DNA of 64,000 nt from Azotimanducus sp965199815 (GCA_965199815.1 CBDATE010000034.1:248001-312000), one strand, 5' to 3'. Counted from the first letter of the stretch, positions 9,847 through 18,704 are shown. Numbers and translations are program-made. The notes: a model not told the origin generated them from the letters alone.

Positions 9847-10955
9847 GAGTCGAAGGTGACGACGGAACGAATGGACTTGCCTGCATGCATCAGGTCGAAG
9901 GCGGTGTTGATGTCGGCGAGTGGCATGGTGTGGGTGATGAGGTCGTCGATATTGATCTTGCCTTGCATATACCAATCGACGATTCGCGGCACATCGCGTC
10001 GCCCCTTGGCACCGCCGAAGGCGGTTCCGCGCCACACGCGTCCGGTCACCAGTTGCAGTGGGCGCGTGGAGATCTCCTGTCCTGCTCCGGCCACGCCGAT
10101 GATGATGCTCTCGCCCCAGCCCTTGTGACAGCATTCGAGCGCCTCGCGCATCACATCGACCTTGCCGATGCATTCGAACGAATAATCAACGCCGCCATCG
10201 GTCATGTCGATGATGGCTTCGCCGACACGGTCTGTCTGACTGGCATCAACGAAGTCGGTCATGCCGAATTTCGTGGCGAGCGTCGCCTTGTCGCGATTGA
10301 CATCAACGCCGATGATGCGCTCGGCACCCACCATGCGCGCGCCCTGAATCACGTTCAGCCCTATGCCGCCGAGGCCGAACACCGCCACCGTCGCGCCGAC
10401 TTCCACCCTGGCGGTGTTCATGACCGCGCCCAAGCCGGTGGTCACGCCGCAGCCGATGTAACACACCTTGTCGAAAGGCGCGTCATCGCGAATGACTGCG
10501 ACTGCGATTTCGGGCAGTACGGTCACATTCGAGAAGGTGGAGGTGCCCATGTAGTGATAGAGGCGCTCCCGTCCCAGAGAGAAACGGCTGGTGCCGTCCG
10601 GCATGACACCCTGGCCCTGGGTTGTGCGTATGGCCCCGCAGAGATTGGTCTTGCCGGACAGGCAGAACTTGCATTCGCGGCACTCCGGTGTATAGAGGGG
10701 GATGACATGGTCTCCGGGCGCTATCGAGGTGACATCCTTGCCCACGGCGAGCACCACTCCGGCACCTTCGTGCCCCATGATGGCCGGGAACAGGCCCTCG
10801 GGGTCGGCACCCGACAGCGTGAAGGCATCTGTGTGGCATATGCCGGTGGCCTTGATTTCCACCATGACCTCGCCAGCCTTCGGGTCGTCCACCTGCACTC
10901 TCTCGATGGTCAGCGGTTTGCCGGCTTCCCAGGCGACTGCGGCTCGAGTTTCCAT
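9843..10955 (-). CDS. frmA: S-(hydroxymethyl)glutathione dehydrogenase / class III alcohol dehydrogenase
   Basis: The 370-residue zinc-dependent dehydrogenase oxidises S-hydroxymethylglutathione with NAD in formaldehyde detoxification. ATGICHTDAFTLSG and MGHEGAGVVLAVG bind the catalytic zinc. The cluster CRECKFCLSGKTNLC holds the four structural-zinc cysteines. VAVFGLGGIGLNVIQGA is the nucleotide-binding fold. The ATG at 10955 is preceded by GGAGGGCACC and gives the family length. It is co-translated with the amidohydrolase through a GTGA overlap. No FrmR or FrmB gene is adjacent. Confidence 0.94.
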   Translation of the reverse strand: METRAAVAWEAGKPLTIERVQVDDPKAGEVMVEIKATGICHTDAFTLSGADPEGLFPAIMGHEGAGVVLAVGKDVTSIAPGDHVIPLYTPECRECKFCLSGKTNLCGAIRTTQGQGVMPDGTSRFSLGRERLYHYMGTSTFSNVTVLPEIAVAVIRDDAPFDKVCYIGCGVTTGLGAVMNTARVEVGATVAVFGLGGIGLNVIQGARMVGAERIIGVDVNRDKATLATKFGMTDFVDASQTDRVGEAIIDMTDGGVDYSFECIGKVDVMREALECCHKGWGESIIIGVAGAGQEISTRPLQLVTGRVWRGTAFGGAKGRRDVPRIVDWYMQGKINIDDLITHTMPLADINTAFDLMHAGKSIRSVVTFDS

Positions 10956-11175
10956 GGTTGGTGCCCTCCGGGGGTGATGTACTCGTCCAAACAGATGCGA
11001 GACTACCAGAGCCTCGCCAGGTACGGATACTTCTGCAACAACATCCGGTCCCATATGTCCCTCGACCGGGAAACCCCGTCGAGTACCGTATCCTCCCTTT
11101 CCGCGCCCACCCCTCGGTCTCATGTCCGGTGAGCGAGCACAGTTTGAATCAGCCTGTGTGGATGTGATAAAAGCA

Positions 11176-11191
11176 TATTGATATATCAATA
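11176..11191. promoter_or_regulatory. Perfect 16-bp palindrome, candidate GntR operator
   Basis: TATTGATATATCAATA is a perfect palindrome in the divergent region between frmA and the FAD oxidase. Its core TGATATATCA recurs in the larger palindrome at 17356-17383. A GntR/UTRA regulator is encoded between the two sites, so both are plausible operators of that protein. This is inference from sequence identity and position only. Confidence 0.5.
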
Positions 11192-11336
11192 GGGAAACTC
11201 TGAATAACAGAGTTTCCCGTGCGGCACACGGATGTGCCGCCAGATTCAGTGCCGTAAGGCATTGAATCTGCGAGCAAATCAGAATCGCACTTCTGATTTG
11301 CGAATCTGATCAAGTCCACGGATGGACTTGATCAGA
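11192..11336. repeat. Cluster of five consecutive hairpins
   Basis: Five inverted repeats abut with almost no spacing. Arms are 11192-11202/11208-11218 (11 bp, loop AATAA), 11221-11228/11233-11240 (8 bp, loop CGGA), 11241-11253/11258-11270 (13 bp with one G-T, loop GTAA), 11274-11284/11291-11301 (11 bp), and 11305-11318/11323-11336 (14 bp, loop CGGA). The first and last units recur elsewhere in the window. The whole 10956-11382 stretch otherwise carries no gene. Function is unknown; termination, attenuation or a REP-like mobile repeat are options. Confidence 0.85.
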
Positions 11337-11382
11337 ACATACATAGCAACATGATGCGGCTTATACTGACCGTTGATTCTAC

Positions 11383-13002
11383 TTGAGCAGGGACACAACC
11401 CGCCCCCAGGCCATGCTCGACATCGCTCAATCAAGTGTGCAAACCCTGGCATCCGAACTGCGTCGGCGCATCGGCGAGCAAGCCGTACTTGACGATCCCG
11501 AGTCGCTTGAACTCCATGGCCAGGATGTTTCCGGGGATGCTGGCACGGTCAGCCTCGTTGCCCGTCCTGCGGATACGCAGTCGCTGGTCGCTACGGTGCA
11601 GTTCGCCAGCGAGCACGATCTTGCCATTGTCCCGCGCGCCGGCGGCATGTCCTATAGCAGCGGCTACATCTGCCGCAACGAGCGGGTGTTGTGTATTGAT
11701 ACATCGGCGATGAACCGGGTACTGGAAATCAACCGGGAAGACATGTATGTCACGGTCGAAGCCGGATGCACCTGGCAGCAGCTGTACGCAGCGCTGGAAC
11801 CGATCAGGCTGCGCACACCTTTCTGGGGCACCCTGTCCGGGCTGAAGGCGACTGTTGGTGGCGGCCTGTCACAGAACAGTATCTTCTGGGGCAGCGGACG
11901 GCACGGTGCGGCCGCCGACTCGGTACTGAGCCTTGATGTCGTACTGGCGAATGGGGATGTCCTGTCCACAGGTGCCAATGCCAAGTCCGGTAGTTCGCCG
12001 TTTTTTCGCCATTACGGCCCCGATCTGACGGGGCTCTTCACCAGCGATACGGGGGCGCTCGGCATCAAGGCCACGGCGACTCTTCGGCTGCTGCCTACCC
12101 GCCCCGGCAAGGCCTTTGTGAGCTTCGAGTTTGACACGCATCCGGGCATCATTCGCGCCATGTGTGAAGCCTCCCGGCAGGGGCTGGCAGAGGCCTGCTT
12201 CGGGTTCGACCCGACGCTTCAGGCACAGCGCATGAAACGTGCATCCCTGATGGAAGATGTCAAGACTCTGGGCAAGGTCATGCAGGCGCAGGACTCGAAG
12301 CTCAAGGCGGTGCGCGAGGGTTTGCGCATTGCGGCTGGTGGCCGCGGCTTCATGAAAGGCGTGCGTTATTCGGCGCACTTCACCGTCGAGGAAGCGACCC
12401 AGGCGGCGGCTGACGAGGCGAGCCATCGGCTGCGTGAAATCTGTGTGGCGGAGGGTGGTCGAGAGATTGACAACAGCATCCCGAAAATATCCCGCGCCGT
12501 GCCTTTCCCGCCTTTGAACAGCATGGTCGGCCCCGGCGGTGAACGCTGGCTGCCGGTGCACGGACTGGTGCCACATTCACAGGCGCTCGCCACCTTCGAG
12601 GCGCTCGAAGCGCTGTTCGCGCAGAACGCCGGGGTGATGCAGGAACATCGCATACTGCACGGCTACATGCTCACTTATGTGGGCAACAGCTGTTTCGTGA
12701 TCGAGCCGGTGTTCTACTGGCCGGATGAACTCAACGCCCTGCACAGGCAGAGCGTGGACGATGCCCTGCTCAATCGGTTCGCGGCGCATCCTGCCAATGA
12801 GCCTGCACGCGCACAGGTGATGCGGCTGCGTCGCGAACTTGTCGAACTGCTCGAGCAGCGCGGTGCGCTGCATCTGCAAATAGGGCGCACCTACCCCTAT
12901 CAGCAGGGGCTGCGCCCGGTGCCGAAGGAAACGGTGCGCGGGCTCAAGCGCCTGCTTGACCCTGATGGGCGCATGAATTCGGGTTCACTTGGTCTCGAAT
13001 GA
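11383..13002 (+). CDS. FAD-linked oxidase (GlcD / lactate dehydrogenase-like)
   Basis: The protein has a PCMH-type FAD-binding domain. VPRAGGMSYSSGYI and VEAGCTWQQLYAALEP are the usual FAD-contacting strands, TVGGGLSQNSIFWGSGRHG is the pyrophosphate loop, and an FAD-oxidase C-terminal half follows. It probably oxidises a 2-hydroxy acid or aromatic alcohol; the substrate is not clear. The TTG at 11383 gives 539 residues; an ATG at 11413 is an alternative, and neither has a strong ribosome site. It overlaps the next gene by four bases and heads the oxidase-hydrolase-GntR operon. Confidence 0.85.
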   Translation: MSRDTTRPQAMLDIAQSSVQTLASELRRRIGEQAVLDDPESLELHGQDVSGDAGTVSLVARPADTQSLVATVQFASEHDLAIVPRAGGMSYSSGYICRNERVLCIDTSAMNRVLEINREDMYVTVEAGCTWQQLYAALEPIRLRTPFWGTLSGLKATVGGGLSQNSIFWGSGRHGAAADSVLSLDVVLANGDVLSTGANAKSGSSPFFRHYGPDLTGLFTSDTGALGIKATATLRLLPTRPGKAFVSFEFDTHPGIIRAMCEASRQGLAEACFGFDPTLQAQRMKRASLMEDVKTLGKVMQAQDSKLKAVREGLRIAAGGRGFMKGVRYSAHFTVEEATQAAADEASHRLREICVAEGGREIDNSIPKISRAVPFPPLNSMVGPGGERWLPVHGLVPHSQALATFEALEALFAQNAGVMQEHRILHGYMLTYVGNSCFVIEPVFYWPDELNALHRQSVDDALLNRFAAHPANEPARAQVMRLRRELVELLEQRGALHLQIGRTYPYQQGLRPVPKETVRGLKRLLDPDGRMNSGSLGLE

Positions 13003-14444
13003 CAGCGTCGCCGAAGAAGTCCGTTGTGCGCCTTGCCCTTGAGGGCGGTGAGGTTGACGTGCAGTATCGCCGTGTCGGGGAGGGGCCGCCGCTGCTGATG
13101 CTGCATCCGTCCCCGCTGTCCTCGGCGTTTCTCGAGCCACAGATGTTGCGGCTCGCACACAGGGTGACCGCGATTGCACCGGATACCCCGGGTTATGGAA
13201 AATCCACGGCTATTGCCGGTCCTGTGCGTGATCTCACACCCTATGTCGAAGCCATGCGCGCCTTCTGCGATGCCCTCGGACTCACCGCATATGCTCTCTA
13301 CGGGTCGGCGACAGGCGCGCAAATCGCGATTGAACTGGCCAAGGTGGATGCAGCCCGCGTGACCGGTGTGATACTCGATAACGCCGCCGATTTCAGCGAC
13401 GAAGAGCGCGAGCGCATCATGGATGGGTATTTTCCTGACCTGACACCCAGTGAAGATGGCCATCACCTGGCACGCGCGTGGCAGGTAGCGCACGATTCCA
13501 CGCTGTTCTTTCCGTGGCATTGCAAGGACGAGGGCAGTCGTATCGCGGCAACGCCAGCTCCAGCCGAGGCCATGAACCTGACCGCACTGGGGTATCTGAG
13601 GGCTGGGCCGGAGTATGAGAAGGCCTATCGCGCCGCGTTTCACAATGAGCGAGCCGAGCGGATTCAGGCCATATCCGTGCCGGTGTCCATCATTCGCTGG
13701 AAATCCGGCATCCTGAAGCGCTTCACGGACCGATTCGATGCCTGTGACTGGGGCGAGAATGTCCGCATGGCACATTGCGATGCGGGGATGGAGCAGCGCC
13801 TCGCCTGCGTGGAGGCCGAGCTTGCGCACTGTGTCGGAGTGCATACCGGAATGAGTGCGAGTGTCAAGGCTGCGGACAGCCTCTCTTCCACCCGCTATCT
13901 GGACACGAGTTATGGGCAGGTGAGATTCCGTATCGCTGAAGGGGCTGTAACGGCAGCCAGGCGAATGGCCTTGCACGCGCCCGGTGCATCGATTGACAGC
14001 ATGGGGGTGCCCGTTGGCAGGCATGAAGTGGCGCTCGATTTACCCGGGCACGGGGAATCCGGCTGCCCTTGCGGAGCGGGCATGACCTATCTTGATGCCT
14101 GCGTCGAGGCCGTCAGGGGCGTGGCCGCGGCATGCGGGATGCGCGATTTCAGTCTTCGCGGGGAGGGTGGCTCGAGCCTGCTGGCGAAGCGACTTGCTGA
14201 ATCATGTGGTGCAGGATATATCGCGACTGAATCGCAACCAGTCGTACTCCGTCCGCCACCCGATCTTGTCAGTAGCGCAGCAGGAGAGCATCTGTGGCGG
14301 GGCTGGTACTGGTTGCGCACGGAGTATCTGGCCTCGGGCCTGTGCCTGCCTGACGCTGCTTGCCTGACAGAGCGGCTGCTTGATCTCGTGACCTCCGCAA
14401 CGGCGCATATTCAGTTACACAGGCTTCTGGAGACACTGCGATGA
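12999..14444 (+). CDS. Tandem alpha/beta hydrolase-fold protein with altered nucleophile elbow
   Basis: In this 481-residue protein the first 310 residues look like an alpha/beta hydrolase (LLMLHPSPLSS oxyanion region, IAPDTPGYGKS). The elbow that should read GxSxG reads YGSATGAQ, with Ala where the nucleophile belongs. A second shorter hydrolase-like segment starts near residue 325 (LALHAPGASIDSMG-like region, VALDLPGHGESG, SLRGEGGSS), also without a clean GxSxG. Either the protein is not a classical serine hydrolase or it is degenerate. ATGA-type overlaps link it to the oxidase before and the regulator after. Confidence 0.75.
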   Translation: MTASPKKSVVRLALEGGEVDVQYRRVGEGPPLLMLHPSPLSSAFLEPQMLRLAHRVTAIAPDTPGYGKSTAIAGPVRDLTPYVEAMRAFCDALGLTAYALYGSATGAQIAIELAKVDAARVTGVILDNAADFSDEERERIMDGYFPDLTPSEDGHHLARAWQVAHDSTLFFPWHCKDEGSRIAATPAPAEAMNLTALGYLRAGPEYEKAYRAAFHNERAERIQAISVPVSIIRWKSGILKRFTDRFDACDWGENVRMAHCDAGMEQRLACVEAELAHCVGVHTGMSASVKAADSLSSTRYLDTSYGQVRFRIAEGAVTAARRMALHAPGASIDSMGVPVGRHEVALDLPGHGESGCPCGAGMTYLDACVEAVRGVAAACGMRDFSLRGEGGSSLLAKRLAESCGAGYIATESQPVVLRPPPDLVSSAAGEHLWRGWYWLRTEYLASGLCLPDAACLTERLLDLVTSATAHIQLHRLLETLR

Positions 14445-15241
14445 GTGTTCTGGAGAAGATTTTTGCGCCTGCGGAGCTTGGCTCCTTGCGCGTCAATGGG
14501 CCCATTCCCCTCTATCATCAACTCTACCGACTGCTCAAGCAGCGCATCCTGTCCGGGTCGCTTGCCGAGGGCGCGCCACTTCCGACGGAAGCAGAGCTTT
14601 CGCAAGGGTTCAATATCTCGCGCATCACCGCGAAACGCGGTATGGATATGCTGGCCAGCGAGGGGTTGATCGCGCGGCATCGGGGCAGACGAAGCAATGT
14701 TGTGCATCAGGCACCGAAGTCGGATCTTGATGCACCTCTGGTGGGTATGCTGCAACGCCTGGCTGGCATGTCGCATGAAACCAGAGTCAAGGTACTGCAC
14801 ATTGAACATCGGGTACCTATGGCAAACATTGCTGCCGAACTTGGTGTGCAGGCGGATGAGCGGGTGCACTATGTCACTCGGGTACGGTATGACCAGCAGG
14901 ATGTGCCTTTTGCCTATTACGAAAGCTGGACGCGCGACATCAGGCGCGGATTCACTGTGGCACAGATTGAAAAGCGTCAGCGATTCGACATCATGGCCGA
15001 GAACGGCCACCGAATCAGTCACATTGAACAGTTCCTGAGCGCTGCTTCAGCCAGCCCGCTGGTGGCCGGGTATCTGCAATTGCATGCCGGCGACCCAGTG
15101 CTCACGCTGGTGCGACATTCCTTTGATGAAGACGGCGTACTCGTCGATCTGTTGCACTGTCAGTACCATCCGGATCGCTTCCATTACAGCATGAACCTGA
15201 GCGCTGAGGAGTACATGGGCGTGGGTACGCATCGCACCTGA
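14441..15241 (+). CDS. GntR-family transcriptional regulator with UTRA domain
   Basis: The N-terminal 80 residues are a GntR winged helix-turn-helix (PLYHQLYRLLKQRILSG, PLPTEAELSQGFNISRITAKR, LASEGLIARHRGRRSNV). The C-terminal UTRA/HutC-type effector domain includes VHYVTRVRYDQQDVPFAYYE. It overlaps the hydrolase stop by four bases (ATGA). Effectors of this class are often organic acids or their CoA esters. It probably controls its own operon and the divergent lyase and CoA-transferase genes through the TGATATATCA palindromes. Confidence 0.92.
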   Translation: MSVLEKIFAPAELGSLRVNGPIPLYHQLYRLLKQRILSGSLAEGAPLPTEAELSQGFNISRITAKRGMDMLASEGLIARHRGRRSNVVHQAPKSDLDAPLVGMLQRLAGMSHETRVKVLHIEHRVPMANIAAELGVQADERVHYVTRVRYDQQDVPFAYYESWTRDIRRGFTVAQIEKRQRFDIMAENGHRISHIEQFLSAASASPLVAGYLQLHAGDPVLTLVRHSFDEDGVLVDLLHCQYHPDRFHYSMNLSAEEYMGVGTHRT

Positions 15242-15303
15242 GCCAGGCCTGTGCGCCAGCGACACCCGGTTGTGCCCGGATCCACGCAGCCGTTTCGGTC
15301 TCC

Positions 15304-16338
15304 TTACAGCACACCCTGTTCGGTCAGCGCGTCAATGACCGCCTGCTGGCAAGCGAGAAAGTGCGAACGCTCCGGGGTGCACACCTGCCCGTCTTCGTCG
15401 AGCATGGAATTGGCCGGATAGAACTCGGCCTTGCCGTAGGCGGCGCGGATCAGTCCGAGACGTTGGCGGGGAAAGATGTTGAACAGTCCGGGGCGTCGGC
15501 GCCAGGAACGCAAGGCAGCGATATGCAGCTCGGCGTATGCAGCGATGGATTCCCCGCTCGCGGCCTCTGCGAGCACCCGGCCTTGATAATCGACAACCCT
15601 GGAGCCCTGATCCACGGATTGATTGGGCAGATTGATGCCTTCTATACCGGCGGAATTGGCGGACACCACATAGATATGGTTCTCGGTGGCGCGCGCGATC
15701 TTGGCAGCATTCTTCGGAGTCAGCAGTGGACTCGAAATTTCCGACGATGAATGACAGATGACCTCTGCGCCACGCAGGGCAAGGGCGCGCGTCAGTTCGG
15801 GAAAGAGTATCTCCTCGGAGGCCACCGCCCCGAGCCGCCCGAGTGGTGTATCCACCACCGGAAAGAGACTGTCTTCACCATGGATCTCGAGATACCTGTC
15901 AAGGACATCGTAGGGGGTAGGCGCGAACATGGAAATGAGGCGTCGGTAACGCAGCAGCAGATTGCCGGTATCACCCAGGATGAAACTGGTCTGAAAGTAG
16001 AGCGTCGGGAAGTGCGGGTCTCGTTCGTAGAGATTGCCGGACAGGTACACGCCCTGCTCGGATGCGATGCTGGCCAGCGCTGCATGTTCGGGGCCGTCCG
16101 GGTCTATGCAGCCGATCTGCCGCCAGCGTTCGATGGATTCGCCCTGCGGGTAGCTGGTGAGAAAGTACTCGGGCAGGACGACGAGTTTCAGCGTCGGCCC
16201 GATGAACGCCTTGCTCGCCGCCACCTGACGCGAGATGCGCTCAATGGAAGCCTGCATGTGCTCGCTCGCCTCCGCCTGATGCTGACAGGCATTGACAGCC
16301 CGGCAGGTGGTCTGTAGTGCGAGGGCGGAATAGATCAT
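15304..16338 (-). CDS. Nitrilase-superfamily protein with Ser at the catalytic Cys position
   Basis: The 344-residue carbon-nitrogen hydrolase fold shows the catalytic Glu in VVLPEYFLTS. The basic loop appears as LLRYRRLIS, where Lys is usual. The segment that should read CxD/E...FPE reads GAVASEEILFPEL, so Ser replaces the nucleophilic Cys. EVICHSSSEISSPLL follows. It starts inside the lyase stop codon (ATGA overlap), so the two are co-translated. It may be an active variant or a non-catalytic member. Confidence 0.82.
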   Translation of the reverse strand: MIYSALALQTTCRAVNACQHQAEASEHMQASIERISRQVAASKAFIGPTLKLVVLPEYFLTSYPQGESIERWRQIGCIDPDGPEHAALASIASEQGVYLSGNLYERDPHFPTLYFQTSFILGDTGNLLLRYRRLISMFAPTPYDVLDRYLEIHGEDSLFPVVDTPLGRLGAVASEEILFPELTRALALRGAEVICHSSSEISSPLLTPKNAAKIARATENHIYVVSANSAGIEGINLPNQSVDQGSRVVDYQGRVLAEAASGESIAAYAELHIAALRSWRRRPGLFNIFPRQRLGLIRAAYGKAEFYPANSMLDEDGQVCTPERSHFLACQQAVIDALTEQGVL

Positions 16339-17339
16339 CGTTCTGTCGCCGATGCACAGTCGCGGGTTGCGTTCATGGCTGCATGAGCAGCGTCCCCCGC
16401 ACAGGCGAACCCCTTGGGCAATCCGGCCTCGTGCAGAAAGCCGAACAGCGTTTCCGAAGACAAGGCGGCCTGTACGAACTTGCGAACTTCCAGCAGCTTG
16501 TCGAGGTCAATGCCGGTCTTCACGCCCATGGCCTCGAGCATGAACACCAGATCTTCGGTCACGATATTGCCGCTCGCCCCGGGCGCAAAGGGGCAGCCGC
16601 CGATGCCGCCAAGCGAACTGTCAAGCGTGGTCAGTCCAGCATCAAGGGCGGCCAGGGCATTGGCGAGACCCTGGCCGCGCGTGTTGTGCAAGTGAATTCC
16701 GTGCAGGTGTTCGCGCCCCACCGCGTTCCACACACTCTTCGTCAATCGCTTCACAGCGGTCGGGTTGGCGTAGCCCGATGTGTCCGAAAGCCCCACTTCG
16801 TCAGCGCCAAGCTGCAACACCTCGGTTGCTGTGCGTACCACGGCCTGCTCGCTGACTGGCCCCTCGATGGTGCAGCCGAAGGCGGTGGAAAGCCCGACTT
16901 CGAAGCCTGGCCGACACTCGCTCGGCGTTTCGGCAAGCAGCGCAACGATGCGCTCCACTTCGAGCAGCATTTGCGCGTGTGTGCGTCGCAGGTTCGCCAG
17001 GCTGTGGCTCTCGCTGACCGAAAAGGGCAGCGTCATGCGCCCGGCTCCGGCCTTGATGGCCGCCTGTGCCCCGCGCAGATTCGGAACCAGCACGGCCACC
17101 GAGAGCGCATCCTGTTGGCGCGCATGCGCCACCAGCTCGCCCGTGTCGGCGAGCTGCGGAAGCAGGCTTGGCGGAACGAACGAACCCACCTCGAGTTCCG
17201 GTACGCCAGCGGCGGCTTGCATGTCAATCCAGGCTTTCTTGGCCGCTGTTGGCATGATGGATTTGAGGCTCTGCAGACCGTCGCGCATCCCAACTTCACT
17301 GATGGTGACATCGGCTTGCCTGCAGGGTTGTATTGTCAT
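16335..17339 (-). CDS. HMG-CoA-lyase-like (pyruvate carboxyltransferase family) enzyme
   Basis: This 334-residue TIM-barrel lyase opens with VTISEVGMRDGLQSLK, the metal and substrate loop. HGIHLHNTRGQGLANALAAL carries the metal His-x-His. GGIGGCPFAPGASGNIVTED carries the catalytic cysteine loop of HMG-CoA lyase. It should cleave HMG-CoA or a close analogue such as a citramalyl-type CoA ester. A CaiB-type CoA-transferase lies divergent across 37 bp holding a perfect palindrome; together they could activate and split a branched dicarboxylate (inference). Confidence 0.9.
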   Translation of the reverse strand: MTIQPCRQADVTISEVGMRDGLQSLKSIMPTAAKKAWIDMQAAAGVPELEVGSFVPPSLLPQLADTGELVAHARQQDALSVAVLVPNLRGAQAAIKAGAGRMTLPFSVSESHSLANLRRTHAQMLLEVERIVALLAETPSECRPGFEVGLSTAFGCTIEGPVSEQAVVRTATEVLQLGADEVGLSDTSGYANPTAVKRLTKSVWNAVGREHLHGIHLHNTRGQGLANALAALDAGLTTLDSSLGGIGGCPFAPGASGNIVTEDLVFMLEAMGVKTGIDLDKLLEVRKFVQAALSSETLFGFLHEAGLPKGFACAGDAAHAAMNATRDCASATER

Positions 17340-17355
17340 GGTGTTTCAAGCCTGA

Positions 17356-17383
17356 AAGTCATAATGATATATCATTATGACTT
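17356..17383. promoter_or_regulatory. Perfect 28-bp palindrome between lyase and CoA-transferase, candidate operator
   Basis: The sequence from AAGTCATAATGATA to its exact complement is a 28-bp perfect palindrome centred at 17369/17370. It lies 17 bp before the lyase start and upstream of the likely CoA-transferase start. The core TGATATATCA is identical to that at 11179-11188. This is typical of GntR/UTRA operators and places both promoters under one regulator. It also argues against using the ATG at 17377 as a start, because that codon is inside the palindrome. Confidence 0.65.
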
Positions 17384-17409
17384 GTTTCAATTCGGCACTG
17401 GCCTCACGC

Positions 17410-18627
17410 ATGTTCATGCACTCCGGCAAGCCCCTGAACAACATCAGGGTTATCGAGTTTTCCCACATGGTGATGGGGCCGTCCGCCGGTCTGGTGCTCG
17501 CGGATCTGGGCGCTGACGTGATCAAGATCGAGCCCTTGCACGGAGACAATACGCGTCGGCTCGATGGCTCGGGGGCCGGGTATTTCCCCATGTACAACCG
17601 CAACAAGCGCAGCATCTGCCTCGACATCAAGTCCGGGCAGGGCCGCGAGCTGGCGCTGCGGCTCATTACGCATGCCGATGTTTTTATCGAGAACTTTCGC
17701 CCCGGCGCGCTGGAAAAACTTGGATTTGGCTACCGAACGCTGCATGAGCACAATCCGCGGCTTGTCTATTGCAGTCTCAAGGGCTTCCTCAGCGGGCCCT
17801 ACGCGCATCGCACGGCACTTGACGAGGTGACGCAGATGATGGGAGGGCTCGCCTACATGACCGGGCTCCCGGACCGGCCCATGCGCGCCGGTTCCTCGAT
17901 CATCGACATCACCGGCGGCATGTTCGGTGTGATTGGCATACTGGCGGCCATCAGGGAACGGGAACACACTGGCCGCGGGCAGCAGGTGACCTCGGCGCTC
18001 TTTGAAACCACTGCGTTTCTCGTCGGTCAGCATATGGCACAACACGCGGTGCTCGGCAAGGAGCCGGAGCCCATGTCAATTCGCCGTTCGGCCTGGGGGG
18101 TGTACGACCTGATGACTTGTCGTGACGGCGACAAGCTGTTCGTCGCCGTCGTCAGCGACACTGGATGGCGCGCGCTCTGCGAGCAGTTCGAACTGCACGA
18201 CCTGGCGGCGGATGAGACCCTGTCGAGTAACGCCGGGCGGGTGAAGCAGCGCGCGCGGCTGCTGCCCGTGCTCGAAGCGCTCTTTGCCGGCATGGAGCGA
18301 GAGGAAGTCGCCGGGCGGCTTGATGCCGCAGGGCTGCCCTTTGCAGAGATCAACAAGCCGTCCGATCTGGCAAGCGACCCGCATCTCGCACTTGGTGGGC
18401 TGGCGGCGGTGAAGATGCACCGCGGAGCGCATCAGGGTGAGAAGGTGCCACTGCCCAAGCTGCCGGTTGAAATGGATGGGGAGCGGCTTGATCTCGACCG
18501 CGACCCGCCCGAGGCGGGTGAACATTCGCGCGAGCTCGCGAAGCTCGCGGGCTTGAGCGAACCCGAGATAGATGAACTCATCAAGGCCGGTGTGTTGAAA
18601 CATGAGCCCACGAGAAACTGTGAATAA
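17410..18627 (+). CDS. CaiB/BaiF-family CoA-transferase
   Basis: The family III CoA-transferase shows KPLNNIRVIEFSHMVMGP at its start, ADLGADVIKIEP, and FIENFRPGALEKLGFGY. The Asp of LDEVTQMMGGLAYMTG matches the family's catalytic Asp region. It moves CoA between carboxylic acids. The start is uncertain; ATG at 17410 or 17416 fits the family N-terminus better than 17377. The last codons (RNCE then TAA) lie inside a dispersed hairpin repeat shared with the end of the DUF2782 gene. Convergent with polA. Confidence 0.92.
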   Translation: MFMHSGKPLNNIRVIEFSHMVMGPSAGLVLADLGADVIKIEPLHGDNTRRLDGSGAGYFPMYNRNKRSICLDIKSGQGRELALRLITHADVFIENFRPGALEKLGFGYRTLHEHNPRLVYCSLKGFLSGPYAHRTALDEVTQMMGGLAYMTGLPDRPMRAGSSIIDITGGMFGVIGILAAIREREHTGRGQQVTSALFETTAFLVGQHMAQHAVLGKEPEPMSIRRSAWGVYDLMTCRDGDKLFVAVVSDTGWRALCEQFELHDLAADETLSSNAGRVKQRARLLPVLEALFAGMEREEVAGRLDAAGLPFAEINKPSDLASDPHLALGGLAAVKMHRGAHQGEKVPLPKLPVEMDGERLDLDRDPPEAGEHSRELAKLAGLSEPEIDELIKAGVLKHEPTRNCE

Positions 18628-18638
18628 CAGAGTTTCCC
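18612..18638. repeat. Dispersed hairpin overlapping the CoA-transferase stop
   Basis: This is an imperfect copy of the 11192-11218 hairpin (loop AATAA, right arm CAGAGTTTCCC conserved, two mismatches in the left arm). The TAA stop of the CoA-transferase is formed by the loop. It sits between convergent genes and may act as a terminator, although no long T-run follows. The remaining bases to 18704 show nothing else. Confidence 0.7.
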
Positions 18639-18704
18639 GTGTCTCGCCGGAGCAGCAATCGGAGCGGGGCAGAGCAGAACCTGTGATGGCCAATCCGCTC
18701 GCAC

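Noticed and set aside
9847..10173. N-terminal extension of the amidohydrolase
   Set aside because: It only shadows frmA in another frame; the GTGA overlap at 9843-9846 gives a natural start.
9681..11132. Long open frame on the plus strand (483 codons)
   Set aside because: Antisense to frmA and the amidohydrolase; no family features.
17377..17409. ATG at 17377 as the CoA-transferase start
   Set aside because: It lies inside the perfect palindrome and adds residues not typical of the family.
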